A DNA stretch of 64,000 bases. Origin: Vibrio ponticus (lineage in GTDB: Bacteria; Pseudomonadota; Gammaproteobacteria; Enterobacterales; Vibrionaceae). The notes below the pieces were generated by a model. That model made no database searches. It was not told the origin of the DNA and saw only the letters and a program-made list of their open reading frames with translations. The position numbers and the translations under genes are program-made. Position 1 is the stretch's first letter, and every line of letters starts with the position of its first letter. Positions 17,997-27,495 of this stretch are shown here, one piece after another. The stretch spans positions 124,001 to 188,000 of the forward strand of contig NZ_AP019657.1 in assembly GCF_009938225.1 (NCBI RefSeq). The letters are read 5' to 3'.

Positions 17997-18766
17997 TGTA
18001 TCAACTTTATTGGACCGCCTTTTGTAGCTTATTGACCAAAGAGGTTAATCGCTTTACTCGTATTTGGGTGCAAACCTTAGTTCCGCCAGCGATCACCATG
18101 ACACTCTACTTCATTATTTTCGGTAGCTTAATTGGCTCGCGAATTGGTGAAATGAATGGCTTTAGCTACATGGAATACATTGTGCCAGGCTTGATCATGA
18201 TGTCGGTGATCACCAACTCATATTCAAACGTCGCTTCGTCATTTTTTAGCTCTAAGTTCCAGCGTAATATCGAAGAGCTGTTAGTTGCCCCAGTGCCTAA
18301 CTACGTCATCATTTTAGGTTTTGTTATGGGCGGAGTCGTACGTGGCTTACTGGTTGGTACCATCGTCACTTTCGTTTCGTTGCTGTTTGTCGATCTGCAA
18401 GTTGAGCATTGGGGAATCATCATTGCCACGGTGTTTATGACTTCGGTGGTGTTCTCGCTGGGCGGTTTAATCAATGCGGTGTTTGCGCGCACGTTCGATG
18501 ATATTTCGATTATTCCAACCTTTGTTTTAACACCACTGACATACCTCGGTGGGGTGTTTTATTCGATCAGTTTGCTACCAGAGTTTTGGCAAGGCGTATC
18601 GAAAATCAACCCGATCGTCTACATGGTCAATGCATTCCGTTATGGCTTCTTAGGCGTTTCCGATGTGGGCATCGGTATGTCATTTGCGGTGCTAAGCGTG
18701 TTTGTTGTGGTGCTGTATGCGGTGGCTCACTACTTGGTGACCAAAGGGATCGGATTGCGTTCGTAG
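17996..18766 (+). CDS. yadH: ABC-2 type transporter permease YadH
   Basis: Inner-membrane partner of YadG, 256 aa, with about six predicted membrane spans and the ABC-2 signature region PLTYLGGVFYSISLLPEFWQ between the fifth and sixth. Homologues export drugs, polysaccharides or unknown compounds; nothing here reveals the cargo. It starts one base inside the yadG stop. A repeat-rich block begins 8 bases after its stop. Confidence 0.92.
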   Translation: MYQLYWTAFCSLLTKEVNRFTRIWVQTLVPPAITMTLYFIIFGSLIGSRIGEMNGFSYMEYIVPGLIMMSVITNSYSNVASSFFSSKFQRNIEELLVAPVPNYVIILGFVMGGVVRGLLVGTIVTFVSLLFVDLQVEHWGIIIATVFMTSVVFSLGGLINAVFARTFDDISIIPTFVLTPLTYLGGVFYSISLLPEFWQGVSKINPIVYMVNAFRYGFLGVSDVGIGMSFAVLSVFVVVLYAVAHYLVTKGIGLRS

Positions 18767-18773
18767 CGGGTTG

Positions 18774-18872
18774 CGGAACGCTGCGCTACGGATGTGGGAA
18801 CACATTGTTACGGAACCGCTGCGCTTACGGATGTGGGAACACGTTGTTACGGAATGCTGCACTTTCGCAGCG
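18774..18872 (+). repeat. Tandem copies of the CGGAACGCT/TGTTACGGA repeat
   Basis: Two full units of 37 and 39 bases (18774-18810 and 18811-18849) share CGGAAC.GCTGCGCT.ACGG, then ATGTGGGAACAC and TTGTTA; a third starts at 18850 and breaks off after CGGAATGCTGC. The same elements occur at 729-899. The small ORFs crossing this block have no family features and are not genes. Confidence 0.75.
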
Positions 18873-18913
18873 TTGAGCAAGTTTGTTTTACGACGGAAGG
18901 TGAGAGTAATATC

Positions 18914-18970
18914 TTATCCGTTATCCGTTATCCGTTATCCGTTATCCGTTATCCGTTATCCGTTATCCGT
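18914..18970 (+). repeat. Heptamer array, 8 x TTATCCG
   Basis: Eight uninterrupted perfect copies of TTATCCG (56 bases) followed by T. It runs straight into TAGCGAAGCGTTC, which is the reverse complement of the GAACGCTTCGCTA element of the flanking repeat family. So the array looks like an expansion at the end of an inverted copy. Slippage-prone and non-coding. Confidence 0.9.
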
Positions 18971-18985
18971 AGCGAAGCGTTCTCG

Positions 18986-19016
18986 AAAAAAAGGTTGGCA
19001 TCTGCCAACCTTTTTT
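18986..19016. terminator. Bidirectional terminator between yadH and panC
   Basis: A-tract, stem GGTTGGC / GCCAACC (loop ATCT), T-tract: AAAAAAAGGTTGGC then GCCAACCTTTTTT. Serves the converging yadGH and panCB units. Confidence 0.9.
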
Positions 19017-19056
19017 GTTCTCTAAGCGAAGCGCTCTAAACGCTCGCTTCTCGCTC

Positions 19057-19938
19057 TTAACCTTCCGAGCTTTCTTCGGCAGCCTCTGTCGTCATATCAA
19101 CGGTTTGGTTGTCGATAAGACGTGCTTTACCGAGGAAAGCTGACATCAGGATCACTGCTTGAGTGGTTTCTGCTGTGATGGTTTGTAGCGTACGAGCATC
19201 ACGGATGAAGATTTCATCTGGCTGTAAGCCTGCTGCGCGTAACTGATCGTTAGCATCTTCAACGATAGATGCGTAATCATCACGACCGCCACGGATAGCA
19301 CTGCTAATCCAACGCATAGTGCGAGCTAAAACTGGGGCACGTTGGCGCTCATCAAGAGTCAGTAGACCATTGCGTGAGCTCATCGCAAGACCATCCATTT
19401 CACGTACGGTTGGTACGCCAATGATTTCGATGTCCATCGCCATGTCTTCCACCATCTTGCGGATGATTGCTAGCTGTTGGAAGTCTTTCTCACCGAAGCA
19501 TGCCACTTCTGGCTGCACGATGTTGAATAGCTTAGTCACGATGGTCGAAACGCCACGGAAGTGACCAGGGCGTGAAGCACCCTCAAGCATGCTTGAAAGA
19601 CCAGGGACTTCAACAAAAGTTTGCTTGTCTAGACCTTCAGGATAAATAACTTCTGGAGTTGGAGTGAAGACAAGCTCAACACCTTCGCCATTGAGTTTGC
19701 TTAGATCATCTTCAAGAGTGCGAGGGTAGTTATTTAGGTCGTCGGCACGTTCAAACTGCATTGGGTTAACAAAGATGCTGACCACCACGATATCCGCGTG
19801 TTCACGAGCTTTACGCACTAAAGTTAGGTGACCTTCATGAAGGTTCCCCATAGTTGGTACGAAAGCAACTTTGCGTCCGTCGCGCTTGTACTGTTTGATC
19901 TGCTCACGGAGAGCTGAAATATCAGTAAATGTTTGCAT
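19057..19938 (-). CDS. panC: Pantothenate synthetase PanC
   Basis: Joins pantoate and beta-alanine with ATP to give pantothenate, the CoA precursor. 293 aa from ATG 19938, with GAGGAG six bases upstream; a TTG two codons earlier is rejected. The nucleotidyltransferase HIGH-like motif [10 protein letters not shown], the VFVNPMQF-like [10 protein letters not shown] segment, [11 protein letters not shown] and the KMSKS-like MSSRNGLL are present. It lies 11 bases after panB in the same direction. panD is not in the window. Confidence 0.95.
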   Translation of the reverse strand: MQTFTDISALREQIKQYKRDGRKVAFVPTMGNLHEGHLTLVRKAREHADIVVVSIFVNPMQFERADDLNNYPRTLEDDLSKLNGEGVELVFTPTPEVIYPEGLDKQTFVEVPGLSSMLEGASRPGHFRGVSTIVTKLFNIVQPEVACFGEKDFQQLAIIRKMVEDMAMDIEIIGVPTVREMDGLAMSSRNGLLTLDERQRAPVLARTMRWISSAIRGGRDDYASIVEDANDQLRAAGLQPDEIFIRDARTLQTITAETTQAVILMSAFLGKARLIDNQTVDMTTEAAEESSEG

Positions 19939-19949
19939 GCTCAACTCCT

Positions 19950-20744
19950 CTAGGCAATCGTATGAGCTTCGTCAGGGAAGGCGCCAGTTTCCACATCTTG
20001 AATGTATTTAGTCACTGCTGTGCGCATGTCGCCAGTTTCAGCAAGGAAGTTTTTCGAGAATTTTGGCATGTAGTTCGCCGAAATACCGAACATATCGTGC
20101 ATTACTAGGATTTGACCATCAGTCACATTACCCGTACCGATGCCAATAACAGGCACATCCAATACTTCAGTAATGCGCGCGGCAAGATCAGCAGGTACGC
20201 ACTCTAGCAACACGATCTGTGCGCCAGCTTCTTGTAGAGCGAGTGCGTCACGAACCATACGATCCGCTTTGTCTTGCTCGCGACCTTGAACTTTGAAGCC
20301 GCCGAAAATGTTAACCGATTGAGGTGTTAGACCTAAGTGAGCACAAACTGGTACCGCACGCTCGGTAAGCATTTTCACCGTGTCAACTAGCCAGTCGCCA
20401 CCTTCGATTTTTACCATGTTCGCACCCGCGCGCATTAGCTTGCCTGCGTTCTCACAAGCTTGCTCAGGCGTTGCGTAGCTCATAAATGGCATATCAGCCA
20501 TTAGTAGGCAGTTTGGGCTGCCTGCGCGCACGCAGCGCGTGTGGTAAGCGATTTCGTCAACGGTTACTGGTAGCGTGCTTGATTCGCCTTGCAAAACCAT
20601 GCCTAGCGAGTCACCAACAAGTAGTACCGGCATTTCTTGTTGCTCAAACAGTTGAGCAAAGCTTGCATCGTACGCAGTAGAAGAAGCGAATTTACGACCT
20701 TCTTGTTTCCACTTCATTAGGTCGTTGATGGTAATTTTTTTCAT
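19950..20744 (-). CDS. panB: 3-methyl-2-oxobutanoate hydroxymethyltransferase PanB
   Basis: First committed step of pantothenate synthesis: transfers a hydroxymethyl group from 5,10-methylene-THF to 2-oxoisovalerate. 264 aa TIM barrel with metal-binding DSLGMVLQG, substrate-binding MADMPFMSY, catalytic Glu in [14 protein letters not shown] and IGIGTG near the end. AAGGA lies before its ATG. Upstream by 23 bases is folK, linking the folate cofactor pathway with a folate-using enzyme. Confidence 0.95.
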   Translation of the reverse strand: MKKITINDLMKWKQEGRKFASSTAYDASFAQLFEQQEMPVLLVGDSLGMVLQGESSTLPVTVDEIAYHTRCVRAGSPNCLLMADMPFMSYATPEQACENAGKLMRAGANMVKIEGGDWLVDTVKMLTERAVPVCAHLGLTPQSVNIFGGFKVQGREQDKADRMVRDALALQEAGAQIVLLECVPADLAARITEVLDVPVIGIGTGNVTDGQILVMHDMFGISANYMPKFSKNFLAETGDMRTAVTKYIQDVETGAFPDEAHTIA

Positions 20745-20767
20745 TTTTTTTCCTTACTAGGATCTGG

Positions 20768-21253
20768 CTATGACTGCCACACGCTGAGCCCGTTGCGATC
20801 GACTTGATTAAGTAACTGCGCAAGCTCAGTCCCATCAGGGAGAGTTAAATTAGGTGCGATTTCCGCCAGCGGATAGAGAACAAATTCTCTTTCACGCATC
20901 CCGTAATGTGGGACCGTTAAACGCTCGGAATCGATCACTTCATTGCCGTAAAGAACAATATCTAAGTCGAGGGTTCTTGGACCCCATCGCTCGTCTTTAC
21001 GGACACGCCCTTGTTCTAGCTCAATCGCTTGAGTGCAATTGAGCAGTTCAAGTGGCGTTAATTCGGTTTTGATCGCCACGACCGCATTAATGTAGTCCGG
21101 CTGATCTTGTGGTCCCATCGGTGCACTACTGTATAGCTGAGACGCTTGAATAAACTCAGAGCTCGGTAGCAACTTTAATGCGTCAATGGCGGCATTCGCT
21201 TGAGCGACTGGATCAGCAAGATTACTGCCGACAGCAATGTAGGCGGTAATCAT
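20768..21253 (-). CDS. folK: 6-hydroxymethyl-7,8-dihydropterin pyrophosphokinase
   Basis: Pyrophosphorylates the pterin alcohol for folate synthesis. 161 aa with N-terminal VGSNLADP, the substrate loop region PQDQPDYINAV and the signature RWGPRTLDLDIVLYG carrying the two magnesium-binding aspartates. Its ATG overlaps the pcnB stop in the sequence ATGA, so translation is coupled to pcnB. Confidence 0.95.
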   Translation of the reverse strand: MITAYIAVGSNLADPVAQANAAIDALKLLPSSEFIQASQLYSSAPMGPQDQPDYINAVVAIKTELTPLELLNCTQAIELEQGRVRKDERWGPRTLDLDIVLYGNEVIDSERLTVPHYGMREREFVLYPLAEIAPNLTLPDGTELAQLLNQVDRNGLSVWQS

Positions 21254-22623
21254 GAGTCACTTTTACTCTTACGGAAGCTACGCTTTTTATTGCTTGGCTT
21301 ACGGCGGCGAGAGCTTGGGCGGCTTGGTGCCGCATCATCTAAATCATTAACCATCGCTTGGCGCATATTGCGACCCGCGTTTTGGAAAGTGTTCCACCAT
21401 TTCGCTAGCTGCTCTGTTTCACCACCTTCGATTTCACCACGCATTTCAAGGAAATCGAAGCCAGCGCGGAACTTGTTCAGCTCCATTAAGCGGAACGCGC
21501 GCTTGCCATTACGACGAGGTAGGCGCATTTGCAGTTGCCAAATCTCGCGAATAGTCGCAGTGTGGCGACGTGGAATCGCAATGGTGCGTACTTGATCATC
21601 AAGGATGTAGTTACTCGCTTCCATTACGGCATCGTAATGACATAGATTGCGAGACTCCATCAACTCATCCGCTTTTGCTTGTAGTGGATACCAAAGCATT
21701 GCGGCAAACATAAACGCAGGGTTAATACGTTTGCCTTCTTCAACACGCTGATCGGTTGAATCTAAAACCAGATCCAACATCTGTTCCGCTTTTGAATCGT
21801 AGCTTTCAGTGAAAAACTCAGAGACTGACGGGAATAGCTGTTGGAATAGATTGTACTCACGCATTAAATGGTAAGTCTCTAATCCATAGCCACTTTGTAG
21901 CATCTTTAGTGATTCTTCGTACAGGCGCGCAGCAGGGATTTCTTTCAGTAGATGAGAAAGCTCTTCAATTGGTGCTGCGGTATCTTCTTCGATATCAAAA
22001 TCGAGTTTCACGGCGAAGCGAATGGCACGTAGCATGCGCACTGGGTCTTCACGGTAGCGCGTCTCTGGATCGCCAATCAGACGAACCAATTTGTCTTCGA
22101 GATCTTCAATACCACCTGCGTAGTCGTGAATCGCGTAGTTGCCGATGTTGTAGTACATCGCATTGATAGTGAAGTCACGGCGCTCCGCATCTTCATCAAT
22201 TGTGCCATACACGTTATCGCGTAGTAGCATGCCTTCTTTTGACTGCTGAGAGACGTTTTTGCTCGGCTCTTGGTGGTGACCACGGAAGGTTGCCACTTCG
22301 ATAATATCGCGGCCAAACATAATGTGTGCTAAGCGGAAGCGACGACCAATAAGACGACAGTTTTTAAAAAGCTGTCGAATCTGCTCTGGGGTTGCGTTAG
22401 TCGCAATATCAAAATCTTTTGGGTTTTGCCCTAGCAATAGATCGCGTACACCGCCTCCTACAAGAAAGGCATCGAAGCCTGCACCATGAAGTCGGTAAAG
22501 TACTTTCAGCGCATTGTCGCTGATCTGCTTACGCGAAATATTGTGCTCTTGGCGAGTTAGAATGTTAAGTGCGAGCTCAGGAAAGCTGATTGGCTCGCTT
22601 GGTGTATTGTCGTTTCTATTCAT
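21250..22623 (-). CDS. pcnB: Poly(A) polymerase I PcnB
   Basis: Adds 3' poly(A) tails that mark RNAs for decay and controls plasmid copy number in E. coli. 457 aa: class II nucleotidyltransferase head with FLVGGGVRDLLLG and the metal-binding DFDIATNATPEQI, the RRDFTINAMYYN motif, an RNA-binding helical body (about 200-400) and a very basic C-terminal tail rich in Arg, Lys and Ser. The poly(A) polymerase, not CCA-adding, identity follows from the long basic tail and the pcnB-folK context. Start at ATG 22623; E. coli uses a rare start codon further upstream, so a longer form is possible. Confidence 0.93.
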   Translation of the reverse strand: MNRNDNTPSEPISFPELALNILTRQEHNISRKQISDNALKVLYRLHGAGFDAFLVGGGVRDLLLGQNPKDFDIATNATPEQIRQLFKNCRLIGRRFRLAHIMFGRDIIEVATFRGHHQEPSKNVSQQSKEGMLLRDNVYGTIDEDAERRDFTINAMYYNIGNYAIHDYAGGIEDLEDKLVRLIGDPETRYREDPVRMLRAIRFAVKLDFDIEEDTAAPIEELSHLLKEIPAARLYEESLKMLQSGYGLETYHLMREYNLFQQLFPSVSEFFTESYDSKAEQMLDLVLDSTDQRVEEGKRINPAFMFAAMLWYPLQAKADELMESRNLCHYDAVMEASNYILDDQVRTIAIPRRHTATIREIWQLQMRLPRRNGKRAFRLMELNKFRAGFDFLEMRGEIEGGETEQLAKWWNTFQNAGRNMRQAMVNDLDDAAPSRPSSRRRKPSNKKRSFRKSKSDS

Positions 22624-22710
22624 GTGCTTTTAGCAAAATGCGGTGGTTAAACCAGCTCTGCTTCCATCTAAATTCTGAGGCCTTAGGGCGAATTTGCGGC
22701 TAATAATAGC

Positions 22711-23598
22711 TTACCGAGCGCGTTTTGAGAATCTCGGTGTGATCTCGGTAGTGTTTGGTAGCTGGCAAATTTGCCAATTTTGTACCCCCCACGCGATGAT
22801 TTCGGCCAAATTTGCCGTCTCAATATCGTTACTAAGTTCAAAGCCCAAAAAGTGCATCGCTTCTAAAAGCGCCGGTTTAGGGTTGAGGTTATCGATTGCT
22901 GGTGCATGGTTCTGTTTAGATAACTTTTGCCCGTTATCGCCCATCGCTAAAGGGAGGTGTAGATAGCTAATAGGTTGTTTACCCAGCATTTTGTACAGAC
23001 TTATCTGACGCCCAGTTGGCTCAATTAAATCTGCACCGCGCACCACTTCGGTGACACCTTGGTCAATATCGTCTAAGACGACGGCAAGATTATACGCAAA
23101 TAAGCCGTCTCGACGTTTGATAATAAAATCCTCATCAGCCAGTGCTTGAGGTATTTTTAACAATCCATGCTTTTGATCGATAAATTCGTAAACGGGTTCT
23201 GTCATACGCAGTCGAGTCGCGCTTGGATTGTCGTTAGTGAGCTGTTTTTCGCGACAAGTGCCTAAGTAGTAACCACCACTTTCTTTGATCTCTTTACGCG
23301 TGCATTGACAATAATAAGCTTGCCCCGACTCCAGCCAAGCATCAATTTGCTGTTGGTAAAGGTGATGGCGCTGGCTTTGATAGACCACTTCACCATCCCA
23401 TTCGAGTTGATAGGCTTCTAAGGTGCGCAGAATCAAATCGGCAGCGCCAGCCATTTCTCGCGGAGGGTCAATATCTTCAATACGAACTAGCCATTGGCCT
23501 TGATTAGCCTTAGCTTGAAAATAGCTGCCTAAGGCGGCAATTAAAGAGCCGAAGTGTAGTGGACCGGAAGGTGAGGGTGCAAAGCGACCGATGTACAT
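22711..23598 (-). CDS. gluQ: Glutamyl-Q tRNA(Asp) synthetase GluQ-RS
   Basis: Truncated glutamyl-tRNA synthetase that attaches glutamate to queuosine at position 34 of tRNA(Asp). 295 aa with only the catalytic domain: the HIGH-like SGPLHFGSL, the KMSKS-like KLSKQ, and a zinc site formed by Cys97, Cys99, Tyr111 and Cys115, the known GluQ-RS set. The anticodon-binding domain of true GluRS is absent. It follows dksA after a terminator and precedes pcnB by 87 bases. Confidence 0.94.
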   Translation of the reverse strand: MYIGRFAPSPSGPLHFGSLIAALGSYFQAKANQGQWLVRIEDIDPPREMAGAADLILRTLEAYQLEWDGEVVYQSQRHHLYQQQIDAWLESGQAYYCQCTRKEIKESGGYYLGTCREKQLTNDNPSATRLRMTEPVYEFIDQKHGLLKIPQALADEDFIIKRRDGLFAYNLAVVLDDIDQGVTEVVRGADLIEPTGRQISLYKMLGKQPISYLHLPLAMGDNGQKLSKQNHAPAIDNLNPKPALLEAMHFLGFELSNDIETANLAEIIAWGVQNWQICQLPNTTEITPRFSKRAR

Positions 23599-23633
23599 AG
23601 CTGAACCGAGGATAAAGTAGAATTAAGGAAACC

Positions 23634-23660
23634 AAAAAGGGAGCTTATACGCTCCCTTTT
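23634..23660 (-). terminator. Intrinsic terminator after dksA
   Basis: On the minus strand AAAAGGGAGC-GTATAA-GCTCCCTTTT then T: a 10-bp stem between dksA and gluQ, limiting read-through into gluQ. Confidence 0.87.
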
Positions 23661-23680
23661 CAATAGTCATCAGCAAAGAA

Positions 23681-24127
23681 TTAACCTTGCATCTGTCTCT
23701 CTTTGATTTCTGCAAGAGTTTTACAGTCGATACATAGATCTGCAGTTGGACGCGCTTCTAGGCGACGAATGCCGATCTCAACACCGCAAGACTCACAAAA
23801 ACCGAAATCATCATCATCCAATTTGTTTAATGTTTTTTCGATTTTCTTGATTAGACGACGTTCACGGTCACGGTTGCGTAGCTCTAGGCTGAATTCTTCT
23901 TCCTGAGAAGCACGGTCAACTGGATCCGGGAAGTTTGCCGCTTCATCTTGCATGTGGTGCACAGTACGGTCTACTTCTTCGCGTAGCTGGTTGCGCCAAG
24001 CTGATAAAATCTTTCTAAAGTGATCCATCTGCTCAGGTGACATGTACTCTTCACCTGGCTTTTCTTGATATGGTTCAACACCTGCAATGGCTAGGATGCC
24101 TAGCGCTTTTTTCTTCGATTCTGGCAT
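23681..24127 (-). CDS. dksA: RNA polymerase-binding transcription factor DksA
   Basis: Acts with ppGpp in the RNA polymerase secondary channel to repress rRNA and activate amino-acid promoters. 148 aa: a long coiled coil with the tip motif DPVDRAS, whose two aspartates are essential, and a C-terminal zinc finger CxxC-17-CxxC (CESCG ... CIDCK). Full length, with a recognisable promoter 58 to 86 bases upstream and a terminator after the stop, so it is likely a separate transcription unit. Confidence 0.96.
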   Translation of the reverse strand: MPESKKKALGILAIAGVEPYQEKPGEEYMSPEQMDHFRKILSAWRNQLREEVDRTVHHMQDEAANFPDPVDRASQEEEFSLELRNRDRERRLIKKIEKTLNKLDDDDFGFCESCGVEIGIRRLEARPTADLCIDCKTLAEIKERQMQG

Positions 24128-24184
24128 GCAGCATCTCCTACTAACACCTAGTCAACTGCTTGAGCAGCTAATTTAAGGCGGGTA

Positions 24185-24213
24185 TCTATAGCAAAAAGAA
24201 CTTTAGGAGGCAA
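24185..24213 (-). promoter_or_regulatory. dksA promoter
   Basis: On the minus strand TTGCCT-N17-TATAGA, with an extended -10 (TGC before TATAGA) and a GC-rich discriminator ACCCGCC. This gives a leader of about 50 bases. The GC-rich discriminator fits known DksA self-repression (inference). Confidence 0.6.
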
Positions 24214-24259
24214 ATACTGTTGAGTAAAGTTAACGCCTATGTGAAGACTGCATCATTTT

Positions 24260-24979
24260 TCAGCCGAGATATCTGAAATCTACAGCCTTTGCGAGCTTAA
24301 TCTCACGTTGGGAAATATCGGCTTTGTAGCATAATATTTCCACCCCTTGTTCTATCGCTTTTTTCAGTAATTGTGAATAATCCGCGTCTATATGGTGTGC
24401 CGGAGAAACTTTTTCAATACCTGAATGCAAAACAATAAATAAAAGTACTGAACGGTTCCCACTTTTGACCATTTCTGTTAGCTCACGCAGATGTTTTTGA
24501 CCTCTTGTGGTCACTGCATCTGGAAAATATCCTTGCCCTTGTTGTTGGTCATCCAAAAGCGTAACACTTTTGACTTCGATATAGCATGTAGATCGTTCAG
24601 CGTCGCTAAGCATTACGTCAATCCGGCTATTTTCGTTGCCATACTTTACTTCGGTACGAAGATGCTGATAGCCCGCAAGCTCCTCAATCACGCCTTGTTC
24701 TATGCCTTCTACTGCCAGCTGGTTAGCTCGTGCAGTATTAATACATATACGGTGTCCAGCTTGGGTTTCGCTCAATTCCCAACTGTTTGGGTATTTACGC
24801 TTTGGGTTATCCGAGGTCGAAAACCAAACTTTGTTTCCCGGTTCGGCACATCCAGTCATGGCGCCCGTATTGGCACAGTGGATGGTGCGCTCGCTGCTGT
24901 CTTCGAGCTGAATGTCGGCCAAAAAACGTTTATAGCGTTTAATTAAAGTAGCTGATTGTAGGCAAGGTTCAAACTTCAT
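24260..24979 (-). CDS. sfsA: Sugar fermentation stimulation protein homologue SfsA
   Basis: 239 aa, homologous along its length to E. coli SfsA ([55 protein letters not shown]). The fold combines an OB-like N-terminus and a nuclease-like domain; the D..E.K residues in RIDVML and YIEVKSV fit a PD-(D/E)XK site. E. coli SfsA was linked to maltose metabolism and DNA binding, but its real role is unsettled. Its start codon is only 21 bases from that of the divergent hrpB. Confidence 0.9.
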   Translation of the reverse strand: MKFEPCLQSATLIKRYKRFLADIQLEDSSERTIHCANTGAMTGCAEPGNKVWFSTSDNPKRKYPNSWELSETQAGHRICINTARANQLAVEGIEQGVIEELAGYQHLRTEVKYGNENSRIDVMLSDAERSTCYIEVKSVTLLDDQQQGQGYFPDAVTTRGQKHLRELTEMVKSGNRSVLLFIVLHSGIEKVSPAHHIDADYSQLLKKAIEQGVEILCYKADISQREIKLAKAVDFRYLG

Positions 24980-25000
24980 TTAGGACTGGTTTTATGTACA

Positions 25001-27493
25001 ATGTTTGCAACATTACACCATAAGGCTCTCCCATTGTCACAATTGCCCATTGAAGGCGTGATGCCGGCACTTCTCTCCGGTGTGCGTAACGCTTCTCAAC
25101 TTATTCTTAAAGCAGCACCGGGTGCTGGTAAATCGACTTACTTTCCATTGCAACTGCTTAAGCAGGGTATTGTCTCTGGCAAAATTATTATGCTGGAACC
25201 TCGCCGCTTGGCGGCGCGCAATATTGCACGCTATTTAGCTGAGCAATTAGGAGAACGTGTTGGGCAGCGAGTGGGCTATCGAGTACGTGGTGAAACCAAG
25301 GTGAGTGATGAAACTCAATTGGAGATTGTCACCGAAGGGATTATGACTCGCATGATCCAAAGTGATCCGGAATTGTCCGGTATCGACTTGATTATTTTTG
25401 ATGAGTTTCATGAACGCAGCATTCATGCTGACATGGGGCTGGCGCTCTGTTTGGAGATTCAAGAAGCACTGCGTGATGATCTGAAGTTGGTGGTGATGTC
25501 GGCAACGCTTGAACAACAAGCTCTGGCGAGGTTAATGCCGGAGGCTGAATATATCGAGTCTGAAGGACGTAGCTTTCCGGTCGAGTTTCGTTATCAGCCG
25601 CTGAAAGCCAATGAACGCTTTGTGGATGCAATGGTGAAACAGATCCAAACCTTAATGCACAATGAAACAGGCTCGTTATTGGCGTTTTTGCCTGGTGTTG
25701 GCAGTATTCTGCAAGTGCAAGAACGGTTATCTGGGCTCGCGGCAGATATCGACGTCTCTCCTTTATATGGACAGTTAAGCTTTAGTCAGCAGCAAGCGGC
25801 GATTCAGCCCGCACCATCAGGTAAACGCAAAGTGGTGTTAGCCACCAATATTGCGGAAACCTCATTGACCATTGAAGGGATTCGTTTAGTGGTTGATGCC
25901 GGTTTAGAGCGGGTGGCAAAGTTCGATTTAAAAACAGGGATTACCAAGCTAGAGCAAGTTCGAATTGCTCAGTCATCCGCGGAGCAGCGAGCAGGTCGTG
26001 CTGGGCGTATTGAACCCGGTATCTGTTTACGTCTCTACAGCGAAAGCCAACTGAATCAGCAACCTTATGTGCCTAGCGCTGAAATTTTGCATAGTGACCT
26101 TGCTCCTCTGGCAATGGAGTTGGCGCAGTGGGGGTGCACGGACGCGAGTGAACTGAAGTGGTTGGATGTCCCGACGGTTAGTGCGCTTGCGCAGGCGCGT
26201 AGCTTACTCTGCTCGCTTGGGTTAATGGATGAGAAGCATCAGTTGACTACGGCAGGACAGAAAGTTCAGCAGTTGGGGCTTGAGCCTCGCAGCGGCGCGA
26301 TGTTAATTCATGCATTGGCTGACAATGATTGGCATAGCACAGCGCTTGCACTGGCTGCTTTGTTGGAAGAGCCAGAGCACAATGTGGTCGATTTTTCTCA
26401 TAGCGTGCAGCGTTTACAAGCAAGTAAACACAGCAAGCAAAAAGTTGTCGTCACGCGGGCTCAAAGTTTGGCAAACAGACTGAAATTGACATTTGATTTA
26501 GCTCAGGTGGATGAGCGATTAGCCCCTATACTGCTCGCCATCGCTTTCCCTGATCGAGTGGCACAGCGCCGCGTGCAAGGAAATCGCTTTTTGCTGGCTA
26601 GTGGTCATGGCGCTCAATTTCGTGAAGATGACCCACTGAGTGGCAGTGACTACATTGTGGCGATAGATTTGATGCGTAGCCAAGGTGAGTCAGCGTTAAT
26701 CAATTTAGCGACAGAGCTTGATATTACTCAATTGCGCAGTGCGATGGCAGAGAAGTTCATTCTGTCAGAAGTTGCCGATTGGGATGACAAGCGTGGCAAA
26801 CTGGTGGCTGAAGCGCGTCTTTGTTGGCTGGGACTTGTGATTGAAAGCAAGGAATTACCCGCGCCAGCTTCCGAAAAGGTCACCGAAGCATTGTTGAATT
26901 ATGTTCGTCGCCAAGGTCTGCAGGTACTGAATTGGACAGAGAGTGCTAACGAGTTATTAGCACGCATTCGCTGCGGGGTAGAGTGGATGCCTGAGCATGC
27001 GTGGCCGGCATTTGATGAATCGGCACTGCTGACCAATTTAGACCAATGGCTAGAACCGTATTTGGTTGGCATCAATTCAGCCAAAGCATTGCAACAAGTT
27101 AACTTAACTCAGGCGCTTTCTGCCTACCTTGGTTGGCCGCTTAATCAAGAGATCGACGAGTGGTTGCCGACACACTTTCAATTGCCTACGGGCAGCCAGA
27201 AAAAGATTGTTTACCAGGTTGGTCAAGAGCCTATGTTAGCTGTGCGTATGCAAGAAGTGTTCGGTGAACACAGTTCGCCTACGGTTGCGCAAGGTAAAAA
27301 GACAGTGGTACTCGAATTGCTATCTCCCGCACAGCGACCGCTACAAAGAACCAGTAACCTTGCAAGTTTTTGGTCAGGAGCGTACCAAGAAGTTAAAAAA
27401 GAGATGAAAGGTCGTTATCCTAAGCACGTTTGGCCGGATGATCCGGCTAATCATATTGCAACCACCAAAACTAAAAGACAGTTCAATCAATAA
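25001..27493 (+). CDS. hrpB: ATP-dependent helicase HrpB (DEAH-family)
   Basis: Superfamily-2 helicase of 830 aa, widespread and of poorly known role. Motif I APGAGKST, Ia EPRRLAARN, II DEFH, III SATL, V TNIAETSLTIEG and VI QRAGRAGR are in order in the first 350 residues; a winged-helix/ratchet region and the HrpB-specific C-terminal domain ending near GRYPKHVWPDDP follow. The start is uncertain: ATG 25001 has no ribosome site, and TTG 25034 with AAGG upstream is an alternative that would drop 11 residues. mrcB begins 2 bases after the stop. Confidence 0.93.
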   Translation: MFATLHHKALPLSQLPIEGVMPALLSGVRNASQLILKAAPGAGKSTYFPLQLLKQGIVSGKIIMLEPRRLAARNIARYLAEQLGERVGQRVGYRVRGETKVSDETQLEIVTEGIMTRMIQSDPELSGIDLIIFDEFHERSIHADMGLALCLEIQEALRDDLKLVVMSATLEQQALARLMPEAEYIESEGRSFPVEFRYQPLKANERFVDAMVKQIQTLMHNETGSLLAFLPGVGSILQVQERLSGLAADIDVSPLYGQLSFSQQQAAIQPAPSGKRKVVLATNIAETSLTIEGIRLVVDAGLERVAKFDLKTGITKLEQVRIAQSSAEQRAGRAGRIEPGICLRLYSESQLNQQPYVPSAEILHSDLAPLAMELAQWGCTDASELKWLDVPTVSALAQARSLLCSLGLMDEKHQLTTAGQKVQQLGLEPRSGAMLIHALADNDWHSTALALAALLEEPEHNVVDFSHSVQRLQASKHSKQKVVVTRAQSLANRLKLTFDLAQVDERLAPILLAIAFPDRVAQRRVQGNRFLLASGHGAQFREDDPLSGSDYIVAIDLMRSQGESALINLATELDITQLRSAMAEKFILSEVADWDDKRGKLVAEARLCWLGLVIESKELPAPASEKVTEALLNYVRRQGLQVLNWTESANELLARIRCGVEWMPEHAWPAFDESALLTNLDQWLEPYLVGINSAKALQQVNLTQALSAYLGWPLNQEIDEWLPTHFQLPTGSQKKIVYQVGQEPMLAVRMQEVFGEHSSPTVAQGKKTVVLELLSPAQRPLQRTSNLASFWSGAYQEVKKEMKGRYPKHVWPDDPANHIATTKTKRQFNQ

Positions 27494-27495
27494 CC

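Noticed and set aside
18914..18970. Heptamer array considered as a CRISPR or phase-variable coding tract
   Set aside because: No spacers between copies and no coding frame crosses it; it is a simple intergenic tandem repeat.
18771..19039. Several overlapping small open frames (81-96 codons)
   Set aside because: They translate the tandem and heptamer repeats; products are repetitive and lack start signals.
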